64,000 nucleotides of DNA from Gnetum montanum (GCA_015680685.1 MNCI01008953.1:178733-242732), one strand, 5' to 3'. Positions 38,203 through 49,436 are shown, numbered from the stretch's first letter. The notes: generated by a model from the sequence alone, not told the origin. Made by a program: numbers and translations.

Positions 38203-39398
38203 TGAAACACCACAAAATTTCGAGCTTAGTACTTCTCTAACACGAAGTAGGTCCCTGGGACCCACAAACGACCACAACTACATCTGGTGTCACACATGGC
38301 AACTTCGAAGATCAAAATACTTAATTTTCACCAAGTGTGCAGTCTCAGCGTATACGCCCAAGCATGCAATCCCAACGTATACGCCCGAAATTCACAGCGT
38401 ATACGCCTGACATTCTCAGCTTATACGCCTAGCGTAGACATCCAACGTACACGCCTCACATAGACGTTGCGCAGGTACAACCGATGAATACACCCAGCAT
38501 GTAATCCCCGAAGACAGCACGAAAACAACACTGTAGGGCAAGATTTGGCACAAGGCAGCACCATCAGCATATACACCCTAGCGTATATGCCTAGCACATT
38601 GGCTTATACGCCCAGTGTCCACAACATCTACGCCCAAATTCGCATACGCCCAGCACATTCAGCATATACGCCCACAGTCTACGCTCGCCAGACGCAGCAT
38701 ATACACCCACCAAATGTAACATATTGTACACTTGTAAATTTTACACTTTTGCACCTAGTTAACGCGCTACGTGTCACCCAACCCAAGTCTAGCATCAAAA
38801 CCTGTATAAAAGCCCAAAGTTTTACTAGATCCAGGTCGATTGGCAAATTCTAGAGCAACACCAGAGAGCAGAGACACTGAGCACCAGAGCAAAAACCCTT
38901 TTAAGCTGGACAAACCTATACACTAAGCCTACAGTCTCTACGCTATGCCTACAGTGTGAACCAGTCCACAATCACCCTTGCATCCACTGGGGCTTTTCAT
39001 CCACCTTGTGTTCCAGTCACAACTACGTTAGACCAGTGCATTGTACTCTCATTCTCTAATACCATTGTTACATTTTCTTCCCAAAATCGTTTATAGTTTG
39101 CATTAATTATTGTACGTATTCTGTTTATGCCTGTTTACGTTTATGCTCTATTCACATCAATTACGCTATTTACACTCTGATTTACGCTTGTTATGTCATT
39201 TACGTATAACCCAACGTATAACACTTCAGTGTATGTTCGGGGAAATCCTTGTCTGATCTGCGTGCGGACCACCCAAGGTACTCTACCTTCGTTCATTCCA
39301 ACTCGCCCTCAAGCGAAGGTAGGGTCGTCTGTGCTTGTTCGGATATCTCCCAGTCTCTGTTTCCTTCCAGCCGGAGACCAACGATTTCAGACGGTACA
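38203..39398 (+). repeat. 5' LTR of the Tat-like element
   Basis: 1,196 bp. U3 (38340-38710) holds many copies of GCGTATACGC variants. Compared with the 3' LTR it contains an extra segment of about 400 bp (38530-38930), which includes the TATA box. Confidence 0.92.
38805..38810 (+). promoter_or_regulatory. TATA box of the 5' LTR
   Basis: TGTATAAAAGCCC, matched at the same place in copy A (minus 1811-1818). The 3' LTR lacks it through deletion. Confidence 0.7.
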
Positions 39399-39402
39399 GA
39401 AA

Positions 39403-39420
39403 TTGGTGCTAGAAGGAGGG
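39403..39420 (+). other. primer-binding site
   Basis: TTGGTGCTAGAAGGAGGG lies four bases after the LTR end and is identical in copy A. Confidence 0.8.
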
Positions 39421-40190
39421 CCTCTGCCTAAAACCTTACCTGCAAGCTTCCCAGCGTTTACGCTATTGAGCATTTACATCACCAACCATACGCTGATTCC
39501 TTCTAAAAGCCTCCCAGCATTTACACTGCTCAGTTTGAAACCCAATCTACAAACAATCTAGCATCTACATTGTTCAGTGTCTACGCTGCTCCTGTTAAAA
39601 CTTACTCTGCAAGATCCACAGCATTTATGCTGTTAGCCATATGCTACACGCTTTACGCTGCAGATTTTCCTTATGCCATACACAAGACTGCTAAAGTTTA
39701 CACTGCACATTTTACACCATAGATACTGCTGTCCATTTACGCTATGTTCTCGACGTCGTAGACCTCGTCTATGCTGTACACTAATTTTTGTCCCTGCTGT
39801 TCTATTTACGCTGAGCTCTTTACGTCGTAGACTTCATCTATGCTGCTGTCCAGTTTGTACTGCATTCTATACGCTATAACCCTATTTTACGATGTACCCT
39901 GACACTGTATACACTGCCTGGCATATACACTATACGATTTGCGCCGTAGACTTCATCTATGCTGCTGTCCAGTTTATACTGCATTCTATATGTTGTAACC
40001 CTGTTTTACGCTGTACCCTAATAATGTATACGCTGCCTAGCGTATACATTGTACGATTTACGTTGTAGACTTGTCTACGCTGACTCTATACGCTGCATAT
40101 ATATACGCTGTATACGCTGTCATTATACGTTGGTCGTTGAAGCGTATACACTGTACGCTGCACTCAGTACACTAATTTCACATCTCTATA
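39421..40190 (+). repeat. leader repeat array
   Basis: Degenerate units ending TTTACGCTG, TATACGCTG or TCTACGCTG occupy the region before gag. Longer duplications also occur, for example the segment starting GTCCAGTTTGTACTGCATTC near 39849 and again near 39967. One frame (that of 39193-39561 and 39673-39879) stays open apart from a handful of stops. Confidence 0.75.
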
Positions 40191-40216
40191 CTATGTCATA
40201 CCCTCAACAGGTCATC

Positions 40217-42402
40217 ATGAACCCCACAAACACTATCGCTACAACCACTCAAGTCACCAATATGGTAGGCACCATGGCTGCCCTACAGCCCGTCGTTCCA
40301 CAGCCAGCAGCACAACCCACAGCGGGGCCCCGTCGGTCCCTAAGGGTGCAAGGGAGAAACCCAACCTCTAACATTATAACCTAGGACTAGTACAACTTCA
40401 TATGTGTGAAGATACAAGCTGGTCTGGCCGTAGATCGAGCCGAAATAGAGGTAAAGAGGCAATACAAAATCTTCTACAAGGGGGGACGCGAGTTCATCCC
40501 TTCCCCCTANNNNNNNNNNNNNNNNNNNNNNNNNNNNNNNNNNNNNNNNNNNNNNNNNNNNNNNNNNNNNNNNNNNNNNNNNNNNNNNNNNNNNNNNNNN
40601 NNNNNNNNNNNNNNNNNNNNNNNNNNNNNNNNNNNNNNNNNNNNNNNNNNNNNNNNNNNNNNNNNNNNNNNNNNNNNNNNNNNNNNNNNNNNNNNNNNNN
40701 NNNNNNNNNNNNNNNNNNNNNNNNNNNNNNNNNNNNNNNNNNNNNNNNNNNNNNNNNNNNNNNNNNNNNNNNNNNNNNNNNNNNNNNNNNNNNNNNNNNN
40801 NNNNNNNNNNNNNNNNNNNNNNNNNNNNNNNNNNNNNNNNNNNNNNNNNNNNNNNNNNNNNNNNNNNNNNNNNNNNNNNNNNNNNTCCACCAGCCAACAT
40901 TCCCCAAGTACAGTCGCAATCACAGCAACAACAACCTCTCATCTATAATGTGCCATCCTTAGTGCCACCCACTATGAACATTCCACAAATACAACTGCCG
41001 ACTACACAGCTTTCAGCCTTCAAACCTACTATCCAACAATCCAATCTGTACAATCTATCATATTCCCAAGCGGCCACCTCGCCTAGCGCTCAAGACTGGG
41101 TGGATGCTAAGAAACTAATGTAGGAATTAACTGACGAGGTCAAATGCCTCAAAATAGCTAGTGACGGAGAGTTGAAGGTAGTGGACTTTTACCACGATGA
41201 CCCCATCAGCTCTTCTGTCCCACCCCTAACTTTGCCCAAAGGAATATCGTTGCCAACACTAACTAAATAGACTGGGGAGACGGACCCCAATGCTCACTTA
41301 ATAACATTTAGATTAGAATGTGCATTACTCCAGGCATGGCCCCATGCCATTTTGCAAGTGTTCCCTATGTCCTCGCAGGGAGAGCGCTTGATTGGTACCG
41401 GGCCTTGCCGAGGAATTCTATATTTTCCTTGGAAGAGTTGTTACATTAGTTCGTGACCAGGTTCAAATATAACCTAAAACTTGAGGCGACATTGGACAGC
41501 CTTATACAGGTTAAACAAGCACCGCTCGAACCTGTACAAAAATTCATTCAGAGGTGGAGTGCTGCTCTCAATGAGCTACATGAGCCAATCCCCTAGACAT
41601 ATCTGCTCACAATTCTAAAGGGGGCTGTTAATGACTTCTTCAAATCCAAATTATACTATCTTAATGCACGTAACCTTAACCAAGCCTTTGTATAGATCAA
41701 AAATATAGAAGAGGCAGCTCAAAATAGTCATGATCCTGCATATTTAGCCTTCAAAAATCAACACAGTAAAAAGGATAAAGAGAAGGCTAAAGAAACTATA
41801 GCAGCAGTAGCAGAAATGCAACAAGCAAACATGGCACAATGGAACAAACTGCCTGTAGCCCCTACTAACTATACTAAACCTATTCCTACAACTGCACCGG
41901 AATCATCATCATCGCAGAACCCAACACCAAACCGTACGAGAAATTTTGAGAGGAAAGAACCTTCTCAATATACGTCGTTGCCTATGAAGCCATCCCAGCT
42001 ATTCGATCAACTCCTGAAGGCTGGGTTAATGAAATATAAATAGTTATCCCCTGCGACCATCCAGAGACATGATCGGTTCTGTCAACTCATTCAGAACCCA
42101 AGCTTAGCAACACCGGATGAGCCTCCAGTGCCCAAAAGTTTTAGAATGGATCGCTTTTGCGACTATCACCAACACAACGGGCATGACACGGATTACTGTT
42201 TCACACTGAAGCAAGACATACAGCGAATGATTGACGAAGGCCAAATCACCTTTGATGAGGCCAACCCGGTCCAACCGCAGAATCAGGCTATGGGGGTGTA
42301 TAAAGACCCTCTAAACACCAAAGAGGCGTTGTACGTTATCAACACTATCTGCTTTGATGATGAACCCGAGAAACCTAACATTAACACCGTCTACCCTGAA
42401 TA
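40217..42402 (+). pseudogene. gag: gag of the Tat-like element
   Basis: It starts at ATG 40217 (M-N-P-T-N-T). Two Gln codons are now TAG near 40382 and 40388, where copy A has T-Q-D-Q-Y. A 376-base gap follows. After it come a Pro/Gln-rich segment and the gag core: T-G-E-T-D-P-N-A-H-L at about 41272, A-G-R-A-L-D-W-Y-R-A-L-P at about 41378, F-V-T-R-F-K-Y-N-L-K at about 41450. At 42150-42240 lies F-C-D-Y-H-Q-H-N-G-H-D-T-D-Y-C-F-T-L-K, the Cys/His motif typical of Tat-lineage Gag. There is a frameshift near 41340 and several TAG stops. The protein would package element RNA. Confidence 0.85.
40510..40885. other. assembly gap (376 N)
   Basis: Unknown bases inside gag. The missing sequence probably resembles copy A at positions 1-300 (minus). 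Confidence 0.95.
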
Positions 42403-42486
42403 GGAACAAAAAACACCTAACAAGCCATTTGTAGTCCATGTTACTCCCACTCCATCCACATCCTTGCCTCAACCACCGCACGCCCC

Positions 42487-42909
42487 ATAGCAACCATATG
42501 TTGTCCGAGTGCCCCCGGCCGTGGCTACATCTGAGACCATGACACGCAAAAAATCATACGTGGTGCGTGTCCCTCCCACCACTGTTACCTCAAATCCACC
42601 AACCCCTCCTACTCGGCCTGCCCCTTTTGTAGTCCGAGTACCACCCGTAGTTGCAATAGCGAAGGTCCAACCTCTGCCAAAACCAACCCCATATNTGCAA
42701 TAGCGAAGGTCCAACCTCTGCCAAAACCAACCCCATATGTTGTTAGGACATCTGAAAGTCCTAATGATTACCAAGCCTCCACCTCACAAATGCAAGGCAA
42801 ACCTAGCCCCTACGTGATTAGGATGCCTGGCCAGCCTTCTATCCAATCACATCCAACTATCCAACCACAACCTCACCTGGCTCCATATGTGGTAAGAATC
42901 CCAAAGTAA
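42487..42909 (+). repeat. proline-rich repeats P-Y/F-V-V-R-V/I-P between gag and protease
   Basis: In the gag-pol frame the motif P-Y-V-V-R-V-P-P and variants recur about seven times, at intervals of roughly 16-35 residues, separated by Pro/Thr/Ser-rich linkers. An N at 42695 is flanked by a duplicated stretch of about 43 bp (42652-42694 and 42696-42738), so one unit may be an assembly artefact. The conserved words suggest a selected short binding motif rather than filler, but no function is known to me. Confidence 0.7.
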
Positions 42910-43050
42910 CCTGAGGCTCCCAGACTGGCTCCACCTCCATGCCACACACGAGAATGCTTAGCGGATAGGCTTACGCGTGAACGCGTGGAGAAGGAGCATC
43001 AATAGTTAGCCGTAGGGCCACCTAAACCCACTCCACTCAATGTCGTACCC

Positions 43051-44043
43051 ATGACGCCACCCAACAGTCAACCAAACATAGGTAATGAGGGTGAACCATC
43101 AAAAAAAACTGATACGTCTAAAACAATGGCTCCGAGAAAAAATGATACACCAACGAAGCATGAAATAAAACTGTTGGGCCCAATGGACCCAGTAACCGCT
43201 GATAAAAACACGCCCAACAATAGAGACTTGGCAACAACTTTAACACAAGTCACGCAAGCACTCAAGCAAAAGAACACTTTACTAAGCTTGTATGACTTAC
43301 TTCTAACATCCCATACACATCGTGAAGCTTTGGTACGCATGTTAACGTCAATCCTCGTAAGCAAAGACTTTCCCCCGAATGAACTTTCCATTCACACGGT
43401 AATGTACTCGCCCCAAGGGTTGATTTCCAAACCACTAAGTTTCCACAACAATAACATTAAGGTGGATAAGAAAACAGGGGAGATAACAATAGCCCCTATG
43501 TTCATAATAATACGGGTGAACCAATTCAAAATACATAGGATCCACGTAGACGATGGGGCTGCAACAAATGTAGTACCATATCCCATCGTTGAACAACTTG
43601 GGCTTACAGAGTTAATCAAACCAACTGCAACCACATGCCTAAAATCATTCAGCGGGTCACATGTGATGGTTAAGGGGGCAATCAACTTAGACTTTATAGC
43701 GGGGGAGTAATTTCCCACGTCTGTCAACTTCGTAGTGGTCGATGAAATGCCAGGATTCAACCTAATATTAGGAAGGCCTCGATTGGCCCAACTGAAAGCG
43801 GTCTCATCCCCTATACATCAAGAAATTCACTTACCTTATGAAGGCGGTGAAATCATCATACACGAGGAAGTGACTACACTGATTGTTTCATCACACATGG
43901 ACATGGACCAAGGCTCAGAGGTTGAACTCGAAGAGCCTAGCCAAAACGACATAAACGAACAACAACCGGTAGGTAGTAATCCAAATCCACCTAAAACAGA
44001 AACACCTACGCCTGAAATTATACATACACCTTCTCAATTATAA
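43051..44043 (+). pseudogene. aspartic protease region of the Tat-like element
   Basis: The frame 43051-43710 contains P-M-F-I-I-I-R-V, then I-H-V-D-D-G-A-A-T-N-V-V-P at about residue 165. Here the catalytic Asp sits in D-D-G rather than the more usual D-S-G or D-G-G. Then Y-P-I-V-E-Q-L-G-L follows. A TAA at 43708 interrupts before V-N-F-V-V-V-D, and the frame 43735-44043 has F-N-L-I-L-G-R-P-R-L and an acidic tail. The enzyme would process Gag-Pol. The frame continues with stops to about 44340. Confidence 0.8.
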
Positions 44044-44355
44044 ACTAATGCAGAACTCGCCACAAATACTGAAATGTCTAAAAACACTGACACAGAAGCC
44101 ATTCCATTAGACGTCCCTTGGGCTGAATTACCATTCAATGTGATCAACTAAGGGGACGCTGAATACAAAATCATACCCGTTGACACATCACCTAACATTA
44201 AAAAGAAAAAAATCAAAAAATTTCTAAAATAATACCATCTCAACCTGTCCGGAACAACGTTAAACTATCATGTCCACAATGACATAAAACTAGCCACGAT
44301 CAAAAATGGTCGATCAACCGAGAAACCCACCCACGTTATCCGAATTGTTCCTTGT

Positions 44356-44475
44356 TTACAATTGGGGCCCAAAATGGCCTTCAACTACACAGGTGGCCCG
44401 AAATGGCCTTGAACTATGCATAGGGCCCAAAATGGCCTTAAACTACGGATGGGGCCCGAAATGGCCTTAATCTAG
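44356..44475. repeat. four tandem units of about 30 bp (GGGCCCAAAATGGCCTTAAACTA type)
   Basis: Four units starting near 44365, 44394, 44426 and 44453 read GGCCCRAAATGGCCTT followed by AAACTA or similar. A related single unit (CACGGCCCGGTACGGCCTTAAACTG) is at about 49652-49676. The two places bracket the antisense gene. Confidence 0.75.
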
Positions 44476-44737
44476 ATCACACACTTATACTTTGTTTTCC
44501 TCTTTCATTAATCATTATGATTTATAATTACATCTGCACATTACACTTAAAACAAATGAAAAATAAACCAAAATATTTTACATTGCCATGTCATGTGTGC
44601 AATTAAACTTAAAATCAACAAAAAAAATTTTATACATGTAATGTTGTACAATTATAAGTGTCAACTGTTTCCGTCCATCTCAAAAATTTTTAATTTACAA
44701 TTCCCGTATAAATTTGAGTTAGGAAAAAACTAAAAAA

Positions 44738-47700
44738 CTAAGCATCTGGGATGGGAGGATCGTCCCCTTTAGATCCATCGGCGTTAGGGGCCCCCGCTCC
44801 ACTCGAGCCAACTTCTTGGACATCGTCACCACCTTCATCCTGAAAATACAAAACGAGACAACCAATATAAGAACAAGAGAGCGTCAAAATTTCAAACATT
44901 ATTTAGCAAATCAATTTCATAATGACAAAACGCTTACCATAAGATCCCCCTACGCCAAATTCCAGTCAACGAAGGATCTCCTCCTCTTAGGCACTGGCCC
45001 AATCCGTCCCATCAAGACCTAAGTCGACATCTGCTAAGGCCTTTCCCTTATCGACAGCCGACCAGGTAGGACGTTTCAAAGGGAATTCACCCACTGACAC
45101 TTCCCCAGAAGCAGTTGTAATCACCCTAGTAGGCGACTCCATCTCAACAGTTATGTTTTGGCCAAAAGTATCAAAAGCAAAGCGCAGACCCAAACCCTCC
45201 ACAAACATTTCTAGTTGCTGCTTTTCAATGGACACTTCCTTTAACGACTTCTTGTAGTGATGTTTGTGGTTCTTCTTATCCTAACCCCACTTGCGAACCT
45301 TGGAAGCGAAAGCTTTCTAGTCTTGACATTTGAGGTTCAGAAGATTAATTTGGGCTTTACGCTCTGCCATTCTCCAAGTTAGTGATGCATGACGATTTAG
45401 TAGATTCCAATATCTAGTATACGTAACCTCGGACGTTCGTCAAGAGCGATCACCACTTAGTTTGGCAGCGGCGAACTCGTACCAAGCCTTAAGATCGTCA
45501 TGTTCAACTGACAATTCAGAGACCTCCTTTTCCTTTGCTTGAATTTGCAGCCACAACTATTTGATGGAACGCCTACAGGTCCATAGCGACTTGGCATTGT
45601 GAACAAGACCTTCCGCCACCTCCTCATACATAGGCCTCGGCACCTACTCTACTTCTGGGGATAGTGTGGGTAAACTCTCTATGCTGATGCTCTCAGAAGG
45701 ATCCCACCTCAATTTGGCACCTATGCACACGAAAAGAACAAACATTAAGACAACATGAACAAGGTGTGAAACCCCAAAACTGCAAATGATTCAAAACATT
45801 TATACCTACTTCAGGGTGGACCTCCTGGATTCGTTTGACAACCTCTTCGGCGTTTCCAGCCACAAAATCCATCTTACTTGGCATCTCTGTCTAAGTAAAT
45901 GGCTCATGGGTGTGGGATGAACTAACCTCCGCGGTCCTCTTAGGGAGAACCGTCTTCATGGGTACGTCTAACCGCACCGTCCTGGTTTCGCTGCCTTCGT
46001 CTGGAAGAAATGAAAACATGAAAATAAAAGACCATAGAAATGACAACTAACAAAGCAATATAAAATAAAATAAAAAGAAAACATACCGTGCTCCTTGTCA
46101 CCTTCTGGGGGGTCGCCTAAGTCCAACTTTCCCTTAAGAAAGTTGCTAAACACTTGATCGATATCACCTTGGTCATCCAACAGCTCAATTTCTGTGGTGT
46201 TTTCCTTCAACTCTTCTGTTCCTCCTCCCTGATCCTTCTCCACATTTTCCTCCTCATTATTTCACTTCGTGTTAGTCTCCTCCTCTTCAGTAATAATCTC
46301 TAATGCCTGCTTCCTCACTTCTCAAACCGAGTCCGAAGGTGTCAGTGGCATGTAAGCAATCAGAGTAAAAATTGTGAACAAAATGAAAACAATGAAGCAA
46401 TAAGTGTGCGAAGTCTACTTACCAAGCATCTTGAATCGTATGCGTTTTACTCGTGGCTCGCTCACATTCGAGACTTCCTTAGTTGGGCGTTCGTGTCTTT
46501 TCATCTTTGATTTGGCCTGGCCAACAGTTTCTTTGATGACCCGTTCTACTCTTCTCGTAGTATAGGGTACGTCGTCCAGTTCCAATACTAAACTATCATG
46601 GGTGTGGATTGACATACCAAACGACCCCCCTATCGTGATAGACATGGATTCATCAATTCCCTTTGGTGCATCTTGGGACTTGGCTATTTCAAAGAAGTGG
46701 TTGATCCACGGGTGGGATAGTTGACCCCGATCCCGTAGAACAAACCTGTTGTCTACGCAAACTACCAAAAACTCGGCCAAGCTGCGAAGGTAACTGGCAA
46801 AAAAGGAAAAGGTGAAGTGGGATTGCACCTCGACATTCGAACGCAATCGCACTATCTCCTTATGTAGGCCTGACAACAAAAATTGGGCCCAATTATAGCG
46901 CATGCCGGTTTCTAGGACAATTCGCATGACACGTACAACCTCGACCCCAAGACTCCATACCTGGGAAAGGGATTTGTGGAATAATCGTGCCCTGAATAGG
47001 GGATATATCTCATTTACCTCCTCAACCCTCAATTTCCCCTACATTGGGAATCCCTTGGCACCCTTGGCCACGCCCAACTAGTCCTCCAATTCGTGAACTA
47101 TTTGGAGCTCTTTATGAGCTCTGTCTAAAACTACACTTATGCCATCTGCCAGTACCCCAAATAAGTTTGAAAAGAATTCAGGCGATAGATGGAAAACTAC
47201 CTTAACACCCTTAATCCGAGTGCTGTAGTAGGAGATAGACTCATTAAAGGAATCCACAATCCCGATCATTTCTGCAATTGATACATCAGGACTCAGGGTC
47301 ATGAAGAGCTCCATAAGGCCGGCATTGTCTAAGCAACGAACAATAGATGACGGGGCATGGTTACGCAATCATTTTTGGGACTTACTGACCTCTCCAAAGT
47401 TCATCAACAGCGTAGTCTTAGTTCGGCCCATCGTAACCAGGTCCCCGCCAGGAGGTACATCAACTGCAAATACAATTTGAGATTCTCATATCAGTATAAC
47501 TCTCGATAGTTGAACAAACACATTAGCACATCTAGAAAATGTTGTCATTTACTGTTAGTTGTGGACTTGGATGTGCTGCCGAAGTCATGCCGAAGTCATG
47601 GGGGAAGACTGGTCCCTTGTCTAACCAATCTTCATGCATCCATCCACGAGCTTTGCACATCGCGAACACTCTAGAGAACTGTTTGTGAAAATGAACGATA

Positions 47701-49068
47701 GCACCCTTCGTTTCACCCAATACGGTTCCACAAAGGGTGGGATCCATCATAAAAGCCTCTAGAGCGATGCGAGCTAGAGCAAGCCCATCATCCTCAACAC
47801 ACATTCCATCCGAGTTAACTTTAAGCCTACAAACAAATGGATGTCAAAATAGAAACAAATACCAAACGGCGAAAAGAAACAACAAACTTAAATGGTCCTA
47901 CCTATCCACTCGGTACACTGTGACAGGAGGGTTCTGGAACAGTGTGTGTGTGCGCGTAGCTACAAATAATGTGTTGTTGAGGTAGTCCTATCCTCGTAGT
48001 AATTGTGCCCACATACGCTCTAACGGGCATGTAGACCTGGGCCCGCGGGAAGAACCATCCTCATTCACAAATGGCCCCTCGTCGATGTCTTCTATGGAGA
48101 CCATGACACTCTTCGCAGCCCCTGGCAGCATGGCCTCAAGCACACTTTGCGCCACCAGTTCACTTAGTTGCGACCAAATCGCCACTTCAAAATTGTCTAG
48201 CATGAAGGCCAAAAATTCACATGCACCTTCTCTAAACGAGACCCATTGTTGTCCACAGTTAGGACCAGGGTAGGCTCATCAGCCTCAATGGGGCCAAACC
48301 ATGTTAACACCCCAACGAGCTCAACGACTAGGAGAAAAGGCTTAGTATCTCTACAAGCAAATAGAATGCCATCGTAAAATTAGCCATGCATCAAAACGAC
48401 ACCAAAAAAACAAAGTTCACATTGTAGACCGACACTTAGAAAAATTTCCTAACTGTTTACGCTCGGCGTATACACTGCTAAACCTAGTGTATACACTGTC
48501 AAAATTTGTTTACGCTTGACATATACACTGCTTGACCTAGCGTATATGTTGACAACCAACTTTTTACGCTATCGTCCGAACCTCTTAGGCTCAGCATATA
48601 CGCTGAAGAAACCCTCAGCGTATACACCACAGAAGCTGTCAGCATAAATAGTCTATGCTAGACACTGAACAAATAGTTTACGCCGAAAATAGTTTACATG
48701 AAAACAAGTCTACGCTGAACCATACTTAAAAAGATTGAACTGATTCACACTCAGCGTATACGTTGAAGAAACTCTCAGCGTATACGCCGTACAGCCTTCA
48801 GCGTATACGCTAATACAATCGTCTACACTTCGTGCAAGAAAAAGAGTTTACGTTGTGCACTAAAAACAGATTACGCTATGACAGTCTACGCTATCAAGAC
48901 TTTACGCTAACTCCCTACGCTCAGTGTATACGCCGAAGCCCTATACAAGACTATCTATGCTACGAAACATGCACAAGAAAAAATAACTAACAGAGGCGGG
49001 ATCAGAGCCTACCTGTGTGATGATCCAGGCCATGACGGAATCCTTGGCCTAGGTAGGCACTCTAGCAT
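44738..49068 (-). pseudogene. antisense multi-exon gene nested in the retrotransposon, family unknown
   Basis: Minus-strand model: exon 1 ends 49013 (ATG 49068; frame open from 49194), exon 2 48350-47902, exon 3 47826-47553, exon 4 47463-46423, exon 5 about 46350-46087, exon 6 46000-45806, exon 7 45720-44938, exon 8 44839-44738 (stop TAG). Donors such as GTAAGT, GTATGT and GTAAGC and acceptors such as TTTGCAG, TTCTTCCAG and TTTTCAG are visible; the exon 5 acceptor is damaged. Phase matches across junctions 1-2, 2-3, 5-6, 6-7 and 7-8. The product, about 1,050 residues, has basic clusters ending exon 4 (K-S-K-M-K-R-H, R-V-K-R-I-R-F-K), an acidic exon 5, a charged helical exon 7 with P-K-R-R-R near its end, and an acidic tail. 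About nine in-frame stops, mostly explicable as CAG or TGG changes, plus three indels, make this copy inactive. I recognise no family. Confidence 0.75.
48440..48960 (-). repeat. GCGTATACGC array in antisense intron 1
   Basis: The first intron (49012-48351, 662 bp) is much longer than the others and is largely made of CAGCGTATACGCTGA-type units. The same units fill U3 of the LTRs. Confidence 0.75.
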
Positions 49069-49159
49069 GGCTTCGCTCTCCTCTGCGAAGGTTAAGTCAG
49101 GTCCTTTCCTCCCCTGTCCTTCCACTTCCTTGCCTTTGCCAATCTCGGCGTCCTCTACA

Positions 49160-49395
49160 CTGGGATCGCAGTTTACGCTGAAGGTTGGAACTATTTACGC
49201 CTATGTCAAGCCTCTACGCCGGAGTCTAAGTCCCTACGACGATGCTTGAGCTTCTACGCTCTGCGTCTACGCTAAGGTTTAGCCATTGGCATCTACGCTG
49301 GGGTTTAGTCGATCGACGTCTACGTTGGGATTTGGGTTTATGCTTACGCTGGGTTTCACAGTTTATGCTTACGCTCGCTCAGATGTTACGCCCTA
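49160..49395 (-). repeat. TACGCTG array in the antisense 5' leader
   Basis: On the plus strand units TTTACGCTG, TCTACGCTG and CTTACGCTG recur about every 20-30 bp, as in the element leader at 39421-40190. This would be the 5' untranslated region of the antisense transcript. Confidence 0.65.
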
Positions 49396-49427
49396 AAATG
49401 CAATGTTACAAATGATGCCCCCCCCCC

Positions 49428-49436
49428 TTTTATATA
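49428..49436 (-). promoter_or_regulatory. TATA box of the antisense gene
   Basis: The minus strand reads GCTATATAAAAGGGG, followed by a run of ten G. It lies 360 bp upstream of the first usable ATG (49068) and is the only strong TATA box on this strand near the gene. Confidence 0.6.

Noticed and set aside
38340-40190. GCGTATACGC array as a CRISPR array
   Set aside because: Units are irregularly spaced, degenerate and part of LTRs and leader; there are no uniform spacers or cas genes, and the genome is a plant.
40340-40962. Long frames on both strands across 40.3-40.96 kb
   Set aside because: They are open only because of the 376-base N gap.
43068-43760. Minus-strand frames opposite the protease (43068-43391 and 43392-43760) as a further antisense exon
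   Set aside because: They are exact shadows of the well-supported protease frame and show no splice link to the antisense gene.
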